Positions 23,435 to 31,002 of a stretch of 64,000 nucleotides of DNA are shown piece after piece. The first letter of the stretch is position 1, and each line of letters begins with the position of its first letter. Position numbers and translations under genes: made by a program. Under the pieces are notes generated by a model. That model ran no database searches. It had not been told where the DNA came from and saw only the letters and a program-made list of their open reading frames with translations. The stretch covers positions 126,353-190,352 of the forward strand of contig DEHD01000025.1 in NCBI GenBank assembly GCA_002351725.1, written 5' to 3'. The stretch is from Prevotella sp. UBA2809 (lineage in GTDB: Bacteria; Bacteroidota; Bacteroidia; Bacteroidales; Bacteroidaceae).

Positions 23435-25627
23435 TTATCTGATAAATAATAACTCACGATACTTTGGCAGTGACCACAAGCCATCCTCAACAATCATCTC
23501 AAGATGGTCGATCTCATAACGGATAGCATCCATCTTAGGACATACTGTATCATGGTAGCTCATAGCACGCTCGTGGATGTTGTAGATGCGATTAGCAATA
23601 CGACGAGCCTCGGTTAGCTCTTCAACCAACTGTTCGATACGTTGAGTGCGCTCTGCAATCTCTCGGATAAGTTTCATATTACGTGCAGAGAGCTTAGCAG
23701 CCTCATCCTTTGAGAACACATCCTTCATGCCCTGGACATTCTTAATCAACTGACTCTGATAGTGAGTGCTTACAGGAATGATGTGGTTCATAGACATATC
23801 GCCCATAACACGAGCCTCAATCTGGACCGTCTTTACGTAAGTCTCCCACTTAACCTCGTTACGAGCCTCAAGTTCCTTGCGGTTCATAACCTTGGTAGCC
23901 TCGAACATCTTCACGCTGGCAGCGTCGAGATAGTGCTCAAAAATCTTTGGACATGACTTCTCAACATCAAGTCCACGCTTAGCAGCCTCAGCCACCCACT
24001 CGTCGCTATAACCATTGCCATCGAAACGGATAGGCTTACAAGTCTTAATATCTTCACGCAGTACATCAACAATGGCCGACAACTTGCTATCGCCCTTCTT
24101 GATACGCTTGTCAACACGCTGTTTGAAGTTCTGCAGAGCCTCAGCCACAGCAGAGTTCAGCGCAATCATGGCTGAAGCACAGTTGGCTGATGAACCAGGA
24201 GCACGGAACTCAAAGCGGTTACCAGTAAACGCGAATGGAGAAGTACGGTTACGATCGGTATTATCGATAATCAGATCAGGAATCTGTGGGATATCAATCT
24301 CCATACCCTGCTTACCCTTTATAGTGAACAGATCGTCCTTATCAGAAAGTTCGATATGGTCGAGCAACTCAGTGAGCTGCTTGCCAAGGAACGAGCTGAT
24401 GATGGCAGGAGGCGCCTCATTACCACCCAGACGATGAGCATTTGTAGCACTCATGATTGAAGCCTTAAGCAGTCCGTTGTGTTTATATACACCCATCAGT
24501 GTCTCAACGATAAAGGTAACGAATCGCAGATTCTCTTCAGGACTCTTACCTGGAGCGTGGAGCAATATGCCGTTATCAGCAGTCATACTCCAGTTATTGT
24601 GCTTACCACTACCATTGATTCCATCGAAAGGTTTTTCATGCAACAGCACACGGAAACCATGATTGCGAGCCACGCGCTTCATCAGCGACATGAGCAACAT
24701 GTTATGGTCGACAGCCAAGTTACACTCCTCGAAGATTGGAGCCAGCTCGAACTGGTTGGGTGCCACCTCGTTATGACGAGTCTTACAAGGGATAGCAAGC
24801 TCAAGAGCCTGAATCTCAAGATCCTTCATAAAGGCCTGAACACGATCAGGGATAGTACCAAAATAGTGGTCGTCCATCTGCTGGTTCTTGGCACTCTCGT
24901 GGCCCATCAGTGTGCGACCAGTCAGCATCAGGTCAGGACGGGCAGAGTACAAGCCCTCGTCAACAAGGAAATACTCCTGCTCCCAACCAAGATTCACCTG
25001 CACCTTCTTCACATCGTCATAGAAGAACTTGCACACATCAGTTGCAGCCTTATCAACAGCATGAAGTGAACGAAGCAGAGGAGCTTTATAATCAAGTGCC
25101 TCACCAGTATATGCGATGAAGATTGTGGGGATACAAAGTGTATCATCGATGATGAATACAGGCGATGTAGGATCCCATGCAGAGTATCCACGAGCCTCGA
25201 AAGTATTACGGATACCGCCATTAGGGAATGAAGAAGCATCAGGCTCCTGCTGTACCAACAGCTTACCGCTAAAATTCTCTACCATACCACCTTTGCCATC
25301 GTGCTCAACAAAGGCATCATGCTTCTCGGCAGTACCTTCTGTAAGCGGTTGGAACCAGTGAGTATAGTGAGTGACACCCATCTCCTGAGCCCATTTTTTC
25401 ATACCTTCAGCAACAGCATCTGCTATTGAGCGATCCAGACGGGCACCATTGTCTATAACGTCAATGAGTTTATTATACACTGAGATAGGCAGATACTTAT
25501 ACATCTTCTCGCGAGTAAACACGTATTTGCCGAAATACTCTGAGGGGCGCTCTGATGGAGCCTTTACCTCAACTGCCTTTTTCTTAAAGGCCTCCTCTAC
25601 AACTTGGAATCTTAGCTGATTTGACAT
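23435..25627 (-). CDS. glnN: Glutamine synthetase type III
   Basis: A 730-residue protein, the length expected of GSIII and much longer than GSI (about 470). The GSIII-type N-terminus has RPSEYFGKYVFTREKM. Catalytic-domain blocks include TRHNEVAPNQFELAPIFEE, the glutamate/ammonia-binding segment GSGKHNNWSM, and NRTSPFAFTGNRFEFRAPG near the C-terminal half of the active site. A helical C-terminal extension is present. It condenses glutamate and ammonia using ATP and is the main ammonia-assimilating glutamine synthetase in Bacteroidales. It follows aguB by 38 bp and thus sits just after two ammonia-releasing enzymes. Confidence 0.97.
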   Translation of the reverse strand: MSNQLRFQVVEEAFKKKAVEVKAPSERPSEYFGKYVFTREKMYKYLPISVYNKLIDVIDNGARLDRSIADAVAEGMKKWAQEMGVTHYTHWFQPLTEGTAEKHDAFVEHDGKGGMVENFSGKLLVQQEPDASSFPNGGIRNTFEARGYSAWDPTSPVFIIDDTLCIPTIFIAYTGEALDYKAPLLRSLHAVDKAATDVCKFFYDDVKKVQVNLGWEQEYFLVDEGLYSARPDLMLTGRTLMGHESAKNQQMDDHYFGTIPDRVQAFMKDLEIQALELAIPCKTRHNEVAPNQFELAPIFEECNLAVDHNMLLMSLMKRVARNHGFRVLLHEKPFDGINGSGKHNNWSMTADNGILLHAPGKSPEENLRFVTFIVETLMGVYKHNGLLKASIMSATNAHRLGGNEAPPAIISSFLGKQLTELLDHIELSDKDDLFTIKGKQGMEIDIPQIPDLIIDNTDRNRTSPFAFTGNRFEFRAPGSSANCASAMIALNSAVAEALQNFKQRVDKRIKKGDSKLSAIVDVLREDIKTCKPIRFDGNGYSDEWVAEAAKRGLDVEKSCPKIFEHYLDAASVKMFEATKVMNRKELEARNEVKWETYVKTVQIEARVMGDMSMNHIIPVSTHYQSQLIKNVQGMKDVFSKDEAAKLSARNMKLIREIAERTQRIEQLVEELTEARRIANRIYNIHERAMSYHDTVCPKMDAIRYEIDHLEMIVEDGLWSLPKYRELLFIR

Positions 25628-25640
25628 GAGTATATTTTCT

Positions 25641-25664
25641 TTTTTACCTTTTTACTTTTTTACC
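25641..25664. repeat. Short tandem repeat in the aguB-glnN spacer
   Basis: On the plus strand TTTTTACC, TTTTTAC and TTTTTTACC follow each other; on the coding strand this reads as GGTAAAAA-type units. It fills most of the 38-bp gap. It resembles the GGTGAAAA repeat in the preceding spacer of the same operon. Confidence 0.6.
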
Positions 25665-25665
25665 T

Positions 25666-26550
25666 TTAATCAATGAAACGTTTGGTGATATCTCCGTAGG
25701 CATCGATGCGGCGATCACGGAGGAACGGCCACCAACGGCGAACCTGTTCAGAGCGGTCCATATCCATCTCTACTACAATGCTCTCCTCGTCATCAGTTGA
25801 AGCCTCATAGATGATCTCACCCTGAGGGCCAGCCACAAAAGACGTTCCCCAGAACTGGATGCCTGGCGTCTGACCAGACGGATCAGGCTCAAAACCTACT
25901 CTATTGACAGCTATCACAGGCAGTCCGTTAGCTACGGCATGACCACGCATAACAGTCTGCCAAGCCATACGCTGTCGCTGCTGTTCCTCAGGAGTATCAT
26001 TATCAGCATAACCTATGGCTGTAGGATAGATAAGCATCTCTGCCCCCTGCATAGCCATCAGTCGTGCTGCCTCTGGATACCACTGATCCCAGCAAACAAG
26101 CACACCCAGTTTTCCTACTGAGGTCTGGATAGGATGGAATCCCATATCACCAGGAGTGAAGTAGAACTTCTCGTAGTATGCAGGATCATCAGGAATATGC
26201 ATCTTACGATACTTACCTACAATCTCACCATTACTTTCGATTACTACTGCAGTGTTGTGATACAGCCCAGGTGCACGCTTCTCGAAAAGTGAGGCAACAA
26301 TAACCACGCCCAACTTCTTTGCCAACTCACAATAGAAAGTTGTTGACGGACCAGGTATTGGCTCAGCCAAGTCGAACAAATCCACATTCTCTGTCTGACA
26401 GAAGTAAAGGGTATTGTGCAACTCCTGAAGCACGATGAGTTTTGCACCACGTTTAGCCAGATCGGTGATCCCCTCACCCAATCTCAGGATATTGTCCTTT
26501 GTGTCAGCCGTATTATGCTGCTGCAGAAATCCTACTCTCAGTTTTCTCAT
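25666..26550 (-). CDS. aguB: N-carbamoylputrescine amidase
   Basis: A 294-residue carbon-nitrogen hydrolase starting at ATG 26550 (MRKLRVGFLQQ); a GTG three codons upstream is less likely. The catalytic triad of the nitrilase superfamily is visible as Glu43 (LQELHN), Lys116 (GKYRKMHIP) and Cys153 (VLVCWDQWYPE). It hydrolyses N-carbamoylputrescine to putrescine, CO2 and ammonia, the last step of the agmatine route to polyamines. The aguA gene lies directly upstream and glnN directly downstream, so pathway and order agree. Length and motifs match plant- and bacteria-type AguB closely. Confidence 0.95.
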   Translation of the reverse strand: MRKLRVGFLQQHNTADTKDNILRLGEGITDLAKRGAKLIVLQELHNTLYFCQTENVDLFDLAEPIPGPSTTFYCELAKKLGVVIVASLFEKRAPGLYHNTAVVIESNGEIVGKYRKMHIPDDPAYYEKFYFTPGDMGFHPIQTSVGKLGVLVCWDQWYPEAARLMAMQGAEMLIYPTAIGYADNDTPEEQQRQRMAWQTVMRGHAVANGLPVIAVNRVGFEPDPSGQTPGIQFWGTSFVAGPQGEIIYEASTDDEESIVVEMDMDRSEQVRRWWPFLRDRRIDAYGDITKRFID

Positions 26551-26552
26551 AT

Positions 26553-26584
26553 TTTTCACCTTTTCACTATTTCACCTTTTCACC
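26553..26584. repeat. Four tandem 8-bp repeats at the aguA-aguB junction
   Basis: TTTTCACC (26553-26560), TTTTCACT (26561-26568), ATTTCACC (26569-26576) and TTTTCACC (26577-26584). On the coding strand these are GGTGAAAA units. The aguA stop codon and its last codons (RVKR) are made by the repeat. Confidence 0.75.
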
Positions 26585-27558
26585 CTTTCCGGGTATTGCA
26601 TTGTGCAGCAATGAAGAGATCCATGCTGCTTAATTACACTTCTACAATCTATACCAACAATCTCTCTATCAGGGAACACCTCGCCTATCAGTCGCATGGC
26701 CTCAGCATCAAGATCTGGTTGGTTATAGGTAGGCACCAGAACGGCACCATTCATGATCAAGAAGTTTGCATAGGTAGCAGGCAGTCGTTCGTTGTCCTCA
26801 TCATAAATCGGACGAGGTGTAGGCAACTTAATCAGTTTATAGGGTTTGCCCTCCAATGTACGGAAAGTCCTCAACTGCTCTTCCATCTTTTTCAGTTCAT
26901 CATACTGTTCATCAGTCTCGTCATCACACCCTATATATAATAAGGTGTCATTTGGAGCGACACGTACCAATGTATCGATATGCCCATCAGTATCATCGCC
27001 AACAAGATTGCCATAGTCTATCCAGAGCACTCGCTCTGCATAGAGATCACGCTTCAGTCGTGCCTCTATCTCATCCTTCGTCATAGGCTGATTCCGGTGA
27101 GGCGCCAGCAGACAAGATGAGGTTGTAAAGACGGTACCCTTGCCGTCACTTTCGATAGAGCCACCCTCGAGCACGAAATCGAGACAATCCACATACTCGC
27201 CTTTCACTTTACCTTCATCATATAAGCGGCGGTTGATTGCGTTATCGAGATCAGCCTCGAACTTCTCGCCCCAACCATTAAAACAGTAGTCCAATAATTT
27301 AGCACCACCCTTATCATCAACCAGCGTGATGAAACCATGGTCGCGAGCCCAGGTGTCATTGTTGGGCTCCCCAACAATGAGCAATTCTTCGCGGCTTGCG
27401 ATGGCGGCTGCCATCTCTTCGTATGTTTTAGTGATTTCCTCGAGCATCGGAGCCCAATCCGTCTTGGCATGAGGCCAAGTCAGCTGTACCATAGATTGTG
27501 GCTCCCATTCAGCAGGCAGTCGCCACTTTTTAGTTTCGTTTTTTGTTTCTATGCTCAT
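26572..27558 (-). CDS. aguA: Agmatine deiminase
   Basis: A 328-residue member of the guanidino-group-modifying (PAD-like) family. Visible elements are WPHAKTDW near the N-terminus, TWARDHGFITL (substrate carboxylate/guanidino region), VLEGGSIESDG, DDTDGHIDTLVR with the catalytic His, and the C-terminal GSLHCCTMQ, in which Cys317 is the expected nucleophile. It converts agmatine to N-carbamoylputrescine and ammonia. The gene is slightly shorter than many homologues, and its last residues are encoded by an 8-bp tandem repeat, so the C-terminus may have been changed by repeat expansion. It is the first gene of the aguA-aguB-glnN-dsbD run. Confidence 0.95.
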   Translation of the reverse strand: MSIETKNETKKWRLPAEWEPQSMVQLTWPHAKTDWAPMLEEITKTYEEMAAAIASREELLIVGEPNNDTWARDHGFITLVDDKGGAKLLDYCFNGWGEKFEADLDNAINRRLYDEGKVKGEYVDCLDFVLEGGSIESDGKGTVFTTSSCLLAPHRNQPMTKDEIEARLKRDLYAERVLWIDYGNLVGDDTDGHIDTLVRVAPNDTLLYIGCDDETDEQYDELKKMEEQLRTFRTLEGKPYKLIKLPTPRPIYDEDNERLPATYANFLIMNGAVLVPTYNQPDLDAEAMRLIGEVFPDREIVGIDCRSVIKQHGSLHCCTMQYPERVKR

Positions 27559-27568
27559 AATTTTGGCG

Positions 27569-27576
27569 CAAAGTTA
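27569..27576 (-). promoter_or_regulatory. Probable -7 box of the aguA operon
   Basis: TAACTTTG on the minus strand, 10 bp upstream of the aguA ATG at 27558. This leaves a very short leader. No -33 TTTG is evident. Confidence 0.45.
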
Positions 27577-27598
27577 CAAAAAATTGAGTAATTACTGA

Positions 27599-27627
27599 TT
27601 GTGTGATAAGATTTTTTTGTATTTTTG
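27599..27627 (+). promoter_or_regulatory. Promoter of the FetA-like gene
   Basis: TTG (27599-27601), an 18-bp spacer and TATTTTTG (27620-27627), 15 bp before the ATG at 27643. Confidence 0.55.
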
Positions 27628-27642
27628 CACAAACAAATTGCC

Positions 27643-28245
27643 ATGTTAGAGGTTAAAGACGCTACAATATCCGTTTTAGGGAAGACTCTGGTACAGAATC
27701 TATCCTTAATTGCACCTGACGGGGAGATTACCTGCATCACCGGTCCAGAAGGCTCGGGCAAGACTGCATTTCTCCGCACACTGATGGGATTTCTACCCGT
27801 AGCAGAAGGATTTGTGAGTGTCGACGGCGAGTTACTGACAGTAAACTCAGCCCCAGCCTTTAGAAGGTTTATGTGTTATCTGCCGCAGAACATTGACATG
27901 CTGCGCTATCAGCTATACCCTGTAGAAGAAAAGCAGGTTGAACCAGACGAATACAGCGTATGCAACACACTGTTGCCATCTGCCGAGGAAATGCCAGAGA
28001 CAAAGCCTTTGTCACCAGACGAGGTATTCCGTCTTGCAAATAAAATTATTGAAGAAGCAGCAGACAAGCCTATTCTGATAGCTGATGAACCTGCATTACA
28101 TCTTTCGCCAGAGTTAGCGATACCGTTATTGCAACTTCTACAGCAACAGGCAGCTCAAGGCAAGTGTGTATTGATAGCAAGCAGAAATCCACAGTTAGTG
28201 GCACACGCCAATCAAGTAATTGATTTAAACAAATTCAAATTATGA
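27643..28245 (+). CDS. ABC transporter ATP-binding protein with degenerate signature (FetA-like)
   Basis: A 200-residue ATPase starting at MLEVKDATI (ATG 27643), short for the family. Walker A is GPEGSGKT (Lys40), the Q-loop is CYLPQN, and Walker B is ILIADEP. The signature LSGGQ/E is replaced by LSPDE, the D-loop SALD by HLSP, and the H-loop His is absent (IASRN). The next gene is a FetB/UPF0014-type permease overlapping by 4 bp, so by context this is the energy component of a FetAB-like metal exporter. The lost motifs suggest weak or altered ATPase activity, or an asymmetric partner. Iron export is the family role in E. coli; the substrate here is not known. Confidence 0.8.
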   Translation: MLEVKDATISVLGKTLVQNLSLIAPDGEITCITGPEGSGKTAFLRTLMGFLPVAEGFVSVDGELLTVNSAPAFRRFMCYLPQNIDMLRYQLYPVEEKQVEPDEYSVCNTLLPSAEEMPETKPLSPDEVFRLANKIIEEAADKPILIADEPALHLSPELAIPLLQLLQQQAAQGKCVLIASRNPQLVAHANQVIDLNKFKL

Positions 28246-28985
28246 CAACATCAATGATTCTTCATACCATCTTAGCACTATTATTGCTGATTGTTCCTTT
28301 TGGGGCACTATACCTTTTGGATCGTCCAAGCATCCGACCATTTGCTACAGCTTTGGTTCGTGGTCTTGTACAATTGTTATTATTCTCTCTGATAGTATGG
28401 GGAGTATATAAGATTGACAATACCTGGATAAATATCATCTGGTTTGTTGCGATGACCATCTGGGGAGGATTGATGGTAGTAAGCAAATGTCATCTCGCAA
28501 TAAAAGATTATCTTTTACCTGCCATTGCCGGACTGTTTGGAGGAGCTATAGCAGTAGGACTATGGTTGCTGGTAGCTGTACTGCCTATAGAATCTATTAC
28601 TGCAAGATGGTTTATCCCCGTGATGGCTGTACTATTAGGACATTCAGCTGCTATGATGGTTCGCGGACTAAGCAGTTTTGCAACAATGTTTCAGCGCAAT
28701 CGTGCCCAATACGATTTCCTGTTAGGCAACGGCGCTTCACAATGGAAAGCCCTGATGCCATTTGTCAGGACCAGTCTTTTGGCGATATTATCGCCTACTA
28801 TCGCTAACCTATCAGCACTGGCACTTGCAACACTTCCCCTGTTGTTCTGCGGAATGCTTATCGGTGGTTTCACCCCTATCAATGCCTTTGCAGTGATGCT
28901 ATATACCATCATCGGATGCATCACATCATCAGTATTATCGTTAGGCATTTCTTTGTTTTTAGTTAAGAGTTTAAACTGTAAATAG
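28242..28985 (+). CDS. FetB/UPF0014-family ABC transporter permease
   Basis: A 247-residue membrane protein with seven or so hydrophobic segments. The conserved UPF0014 block is visible: VRGLVQLLLFSLIVWGVYKI near 40-58, VMAVLLGHSAAMMVRGLSSF near 128-147, LLGNGASQWKALMPFVRTSL (cytoplasmic coupling region, about 161-180) and PLLFCGMLIGGFTPINA near 200. In E. coli FetAB this permease exports iron. It overlaps the ATPase gene by an ATGA junction, so translation is coupled. A nucleotidyltransferase-fold gene follows 2 bp after its stop. Confidence 0.88.
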   Translation: MTTSMILHTILALLLLIVPFGALYLLDRPSIRPFATALVRGLVQLLLFSLIVWGVYKIDNTWINIIWFVAMTIWGGLMVVSKCHLAIKDYLLPAIAGLFGGAIAVGLWLLVAVLPIESITARWFIPVMAVLLGHSAAMMVRGLSSFATMFQRNRAQYDFLLGNGASQWKALMPFVRTSLLAILSPTIANLSALALATLPLLFCGMLIGGFTPINAFAVMLYTIIGCITSSVLSLGISLFLVKSLNCK

Positions 28986-28987
28986 AT

Positions 28988-29902
28988 ATGAGGAAGCTAT
29001 TCTTCGAGTTGATGCAGGTTTCAGTTGGACAGTTGGACTGCGTAAGTCGATTCCCAGAGCCCAACGAGTGGCAGAAGTTTTATGAGCTGGCTAAGAAACA
29101 GGCTGTGATAGGAGTATGCTATCACGGTGTTACAAAACTGTTTGATTACGGTCTTGTGGCTCCTCAGGAACTATCGCTCGACTGGATGGCAGAGGCAGAG
29201 GAAATAAAGGAAGTGAATCGAGGTCGCACCCGTAAGCTCATAACCCTACAAGAAGAATTACAGAAACATCACCTTCGCTCATCTGTGATGACAGGACCAG
29301 GACTTACCAGATTCTATGATCGCGAACTCCAGATGCTTCGATATACCAAAGGTATTGATGTATATGTCTTTGGCTATAAGAACCAGCTTGATTTGAGCCA
29401 ATGGGCAGATATCAATGTACACATACTTTCTGAACTGCGTGTTGGCAAGTCAAGACAACGTAACAACAGATTAGACAAATGGGTACTGCAGAACGACGAC
29501 CTTATGTTCCGCAAAGCTGGTGAGATGGTTGTTCCATCGCATTCTGCAACAATATTAATCCAGCTGACAAACCTTTATAATCTATTCATAAACAAACGAC
29601 TGTTGATGCGTAATCTGATGGATCTGTTCTTTGTAATCCGTTTTGCACAAGGTGACAGCAGATTATTCCAGTATCCACAGAATACTTTAGAAGGAGTTAT
29701 AAAGGATTTAGGACTAACACGCTTTACTCGCGGAATAATGTGGCTATTACAAGAGGTTTTCGCCCTTGATCCAAAAATCCTTCCTCTTGAACCTCTTGAG
29801 GAAGAAGGTCAGTACCTTCTCAGTCAGATTATGGGCGATGCATTTTCTTTCCACAACTGGTGGCATCATCTTTGGCATTACAGCTGGCATGAGCTGACGT
29901 AG
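28988..29902 (+). CDS. Nucleotidyltransferase-fold protein (PF14907-like), motif weakened
   Basis: A 304-residue soluble protein. The N-terminal part FYELAKKQAVIGVCYHGV is typical of the uncharacterised nucleotidyltransferase family PF14907. The core motif, normally KG..l...Y..p..R..GDIDL, appears here as MTGPGLTRFYDRELQMLRYTKGIDVYVFG at about residues 96-124 (written in pieces: MTGPGLTRF, YDRELQMLRY, TKGIDVYVFG). The usual Gly-Asp before Ile-Asp is Lys-Gly, so the first metal ligand is missing. Family members lie in surface-glycan loci. Here it is the third gene of the ABC unit, and its last 74 bp overlap the 3' end of the convergent acyltransferase gene. Activity and substrate are unknown. 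Confidence 0.75.
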   Translation: MRKLFFELMQVSVGQLDCVSRFPEPNEWQKFYELAKKQAVIGVCYHGVTKLFDYGLVAPQELSLDWMAEAEEIKEVNRGRTRKLITLQEELQKHHLRSSVMTGPGLTRFYDRELQMLRYTKGIDVYVFGYKNQLDLSQWADINVHILSELRVGKSRQRNNRLDKWVLQNDDLMFRKAGEMVVPSHSATILIQLTNLYNLFINKRLLMRNLMDLFFVIRFAQGDSRLFQYPQNTLEGVIKDLGLTRFTRGIMWLLQEVFALDPKILPLEPLEEEGQYLLSQIMGDAFSFHNWWHHLWHYSWHELT

Positions 29903-30899
29903 CCTTTACTCCAAACAGATAATGCGCAAGGAAAGGATTAAGACGAATGATAAAGCTTACCCCCAAGCTTATAATCAATACAACAAGTGATATAGCAAGT
30001 ATCACTAAGAACTCTGTGAACTGACTATTGTACGCCTTTATCTGACCAGCATAAGGTAAAAGGAATCGAGGCAGGAAAAAGTAATGCAACAGATAGACAT
30101 CTAACGTTCGTGTACCTACATATTGTAATGGTTCCGAAATATGCAGGCGTTTAAGCCATGAGGCAGATAGACGAAAGAAGGTAAATACCATTATCATACC
30201 TGTGATACCTCCACCATAGAAACGGAACATCTCGAACAGAAGGTTATCCTTATGGGACGTTGATGCTATCAGGAAAAACGCTATGGTGATAAATACAATA
30301 ACGAAAGGCTTACTTGTCCATCGAAGAAAGGCATCGAAGTGCCTCTTTATCCAAGCACCTATATAAAAGAAGATGAAAAGTCGCCAAGTAGTGACACTCA
30401 AGAATCCCCCAAGATTAATCATCCACAATTGATACCCTTCAGCAGTCGAACGGATACTATCGTAATATCGGGCATACATGAAAGTGCCAATGGTTATAGC
30501 AATCGCAAATAACCAAGACCACTTTCGGCTTATCCTAATGATAAGCATATAAAGGATAAAGAACTCGAACAACGCAAAGGTAAACCAATAGCCACCCTTA
30601 AGCGTTCCTAACTGGTGGAAAAAGAACGGCGGAGGTGCCAATAGCAACAGAAAGATAAAGGTTGGCAACAACTGGACCATAGCCTTATGCTTAGCAACCT
30701 CTAAAAACGGGCGCTGAGATACTGATTCAAACAGCCAACCGCTAATCATAAAGAAGCAAGGCAATCGGAAGAGGATAAACACTGCATTAAATCCCATGCG
30801 ATCATCCCCCAGACAGAAATGGCAGATATGCGCAAAGACAACGAGAATCATTGTGAATCCTCGCATCGCATCAATGTATTCTATCCTTTGCTTAGCCAT
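29829..30899 (-). CDS. Acyltransferase family 3 membrane protein
   Basis: A 356-residue membrane protein with about ten hydrophobic segments. The N-terminal family pattern is RIEYIDAMRGFTMILVVFAH (residues 5-24), where AMRG and the helix His are typical, and FRLPCFFMISGWLF is at about 44-57. It acylates a surface sugar using a cytoplasmic or membrane acyl donor. The C-terminal tail after the last helix (from about residue 333) is Ala/Ser/Cys rich and is encoded opposite the nucleotidyltransferase gene (74-bp overlap). It is transcribed toward that gene and away from a second acyltransferase at 31003. Both flank the glycan region and may modify its product. Confidence 0.88.
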   Translation of the reverse strand: MAKQRIEYIDAMRGFTMILVVFAHICHFCLGDDRMGFNAVFILFRLPCFFMISGWLFESVSQRPFLEVAKHKAMVQLLPTFIFLLLLAPPPFFFHQLGTLKGGYWFTFALFEFFILYMLIIRISRKWSWLFAIAITIGTFMYARYYDSIRSTAEGYQLWMINLGGFLSVTTWRLFIFFYIGAWIKRHFDAFLRWTSKPFVIVFITIAFFLIASTSHKDNLLFEMFRFYGGGITGMIMVFTFFRLSASWLKRLHISEPLQYVGTRTLDVYLLHYFFLPRFLLPYAGQIKAYNSQFTEFLVILAISLVVLIISLGVSFIIRLNPFLAHYLFGVKATSAHASCNAKDDATSCGKKMHRP

Positions 30900-30907
30900 A
30901 TCTTGTG

Positions 30908-30915
30908 CAAAATTA
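30908..30915 (-). promoter_or_regulatory. Probable -7 box of the 30899 acyltransferase
   Basis: TAATTTTG on the minus strand, only 8 bp upstream of the ATG at 30899, implying a minimal leader. No -33 box at the right distance. Confidence 0.4.
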
Positions 30916-30940
30916 CCTCTTTTTCAGCAAAACCATTGTC

Positions 30941-30970
30941 CTTTAACTCCCTTTAACTCCCTTTAACTGC
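30941..30970. repeat. Three tandem 10-bp repeats between divergent acyltransferase genes
   Basis: CTTTAACTCC at 30941-30950 and 30951-30960, then CTTTAACTGC at 30961-30970. The array lies immediately upstream of the -7 box at 30991 and reaches into the place where a -33 element would be. Confidence 0.8.
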
Positions 30971-30990
30971 AATAACTCCCTATCTTTTTG

Positions 30991-30998
30991 TACTTTTG
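30991..30998 (+). promoter_or_regulatory. Probable -7 box of the 31003 acyltransferase
   Basis: TACTTTTG, four bases before the ATG at 31003; the transcript would start at or just before the start codon. The -33 position lies at the end of the 10-bp repeat array. Confidence 0.45.
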
Positions 30999-31002
30999 CA
31001 AC

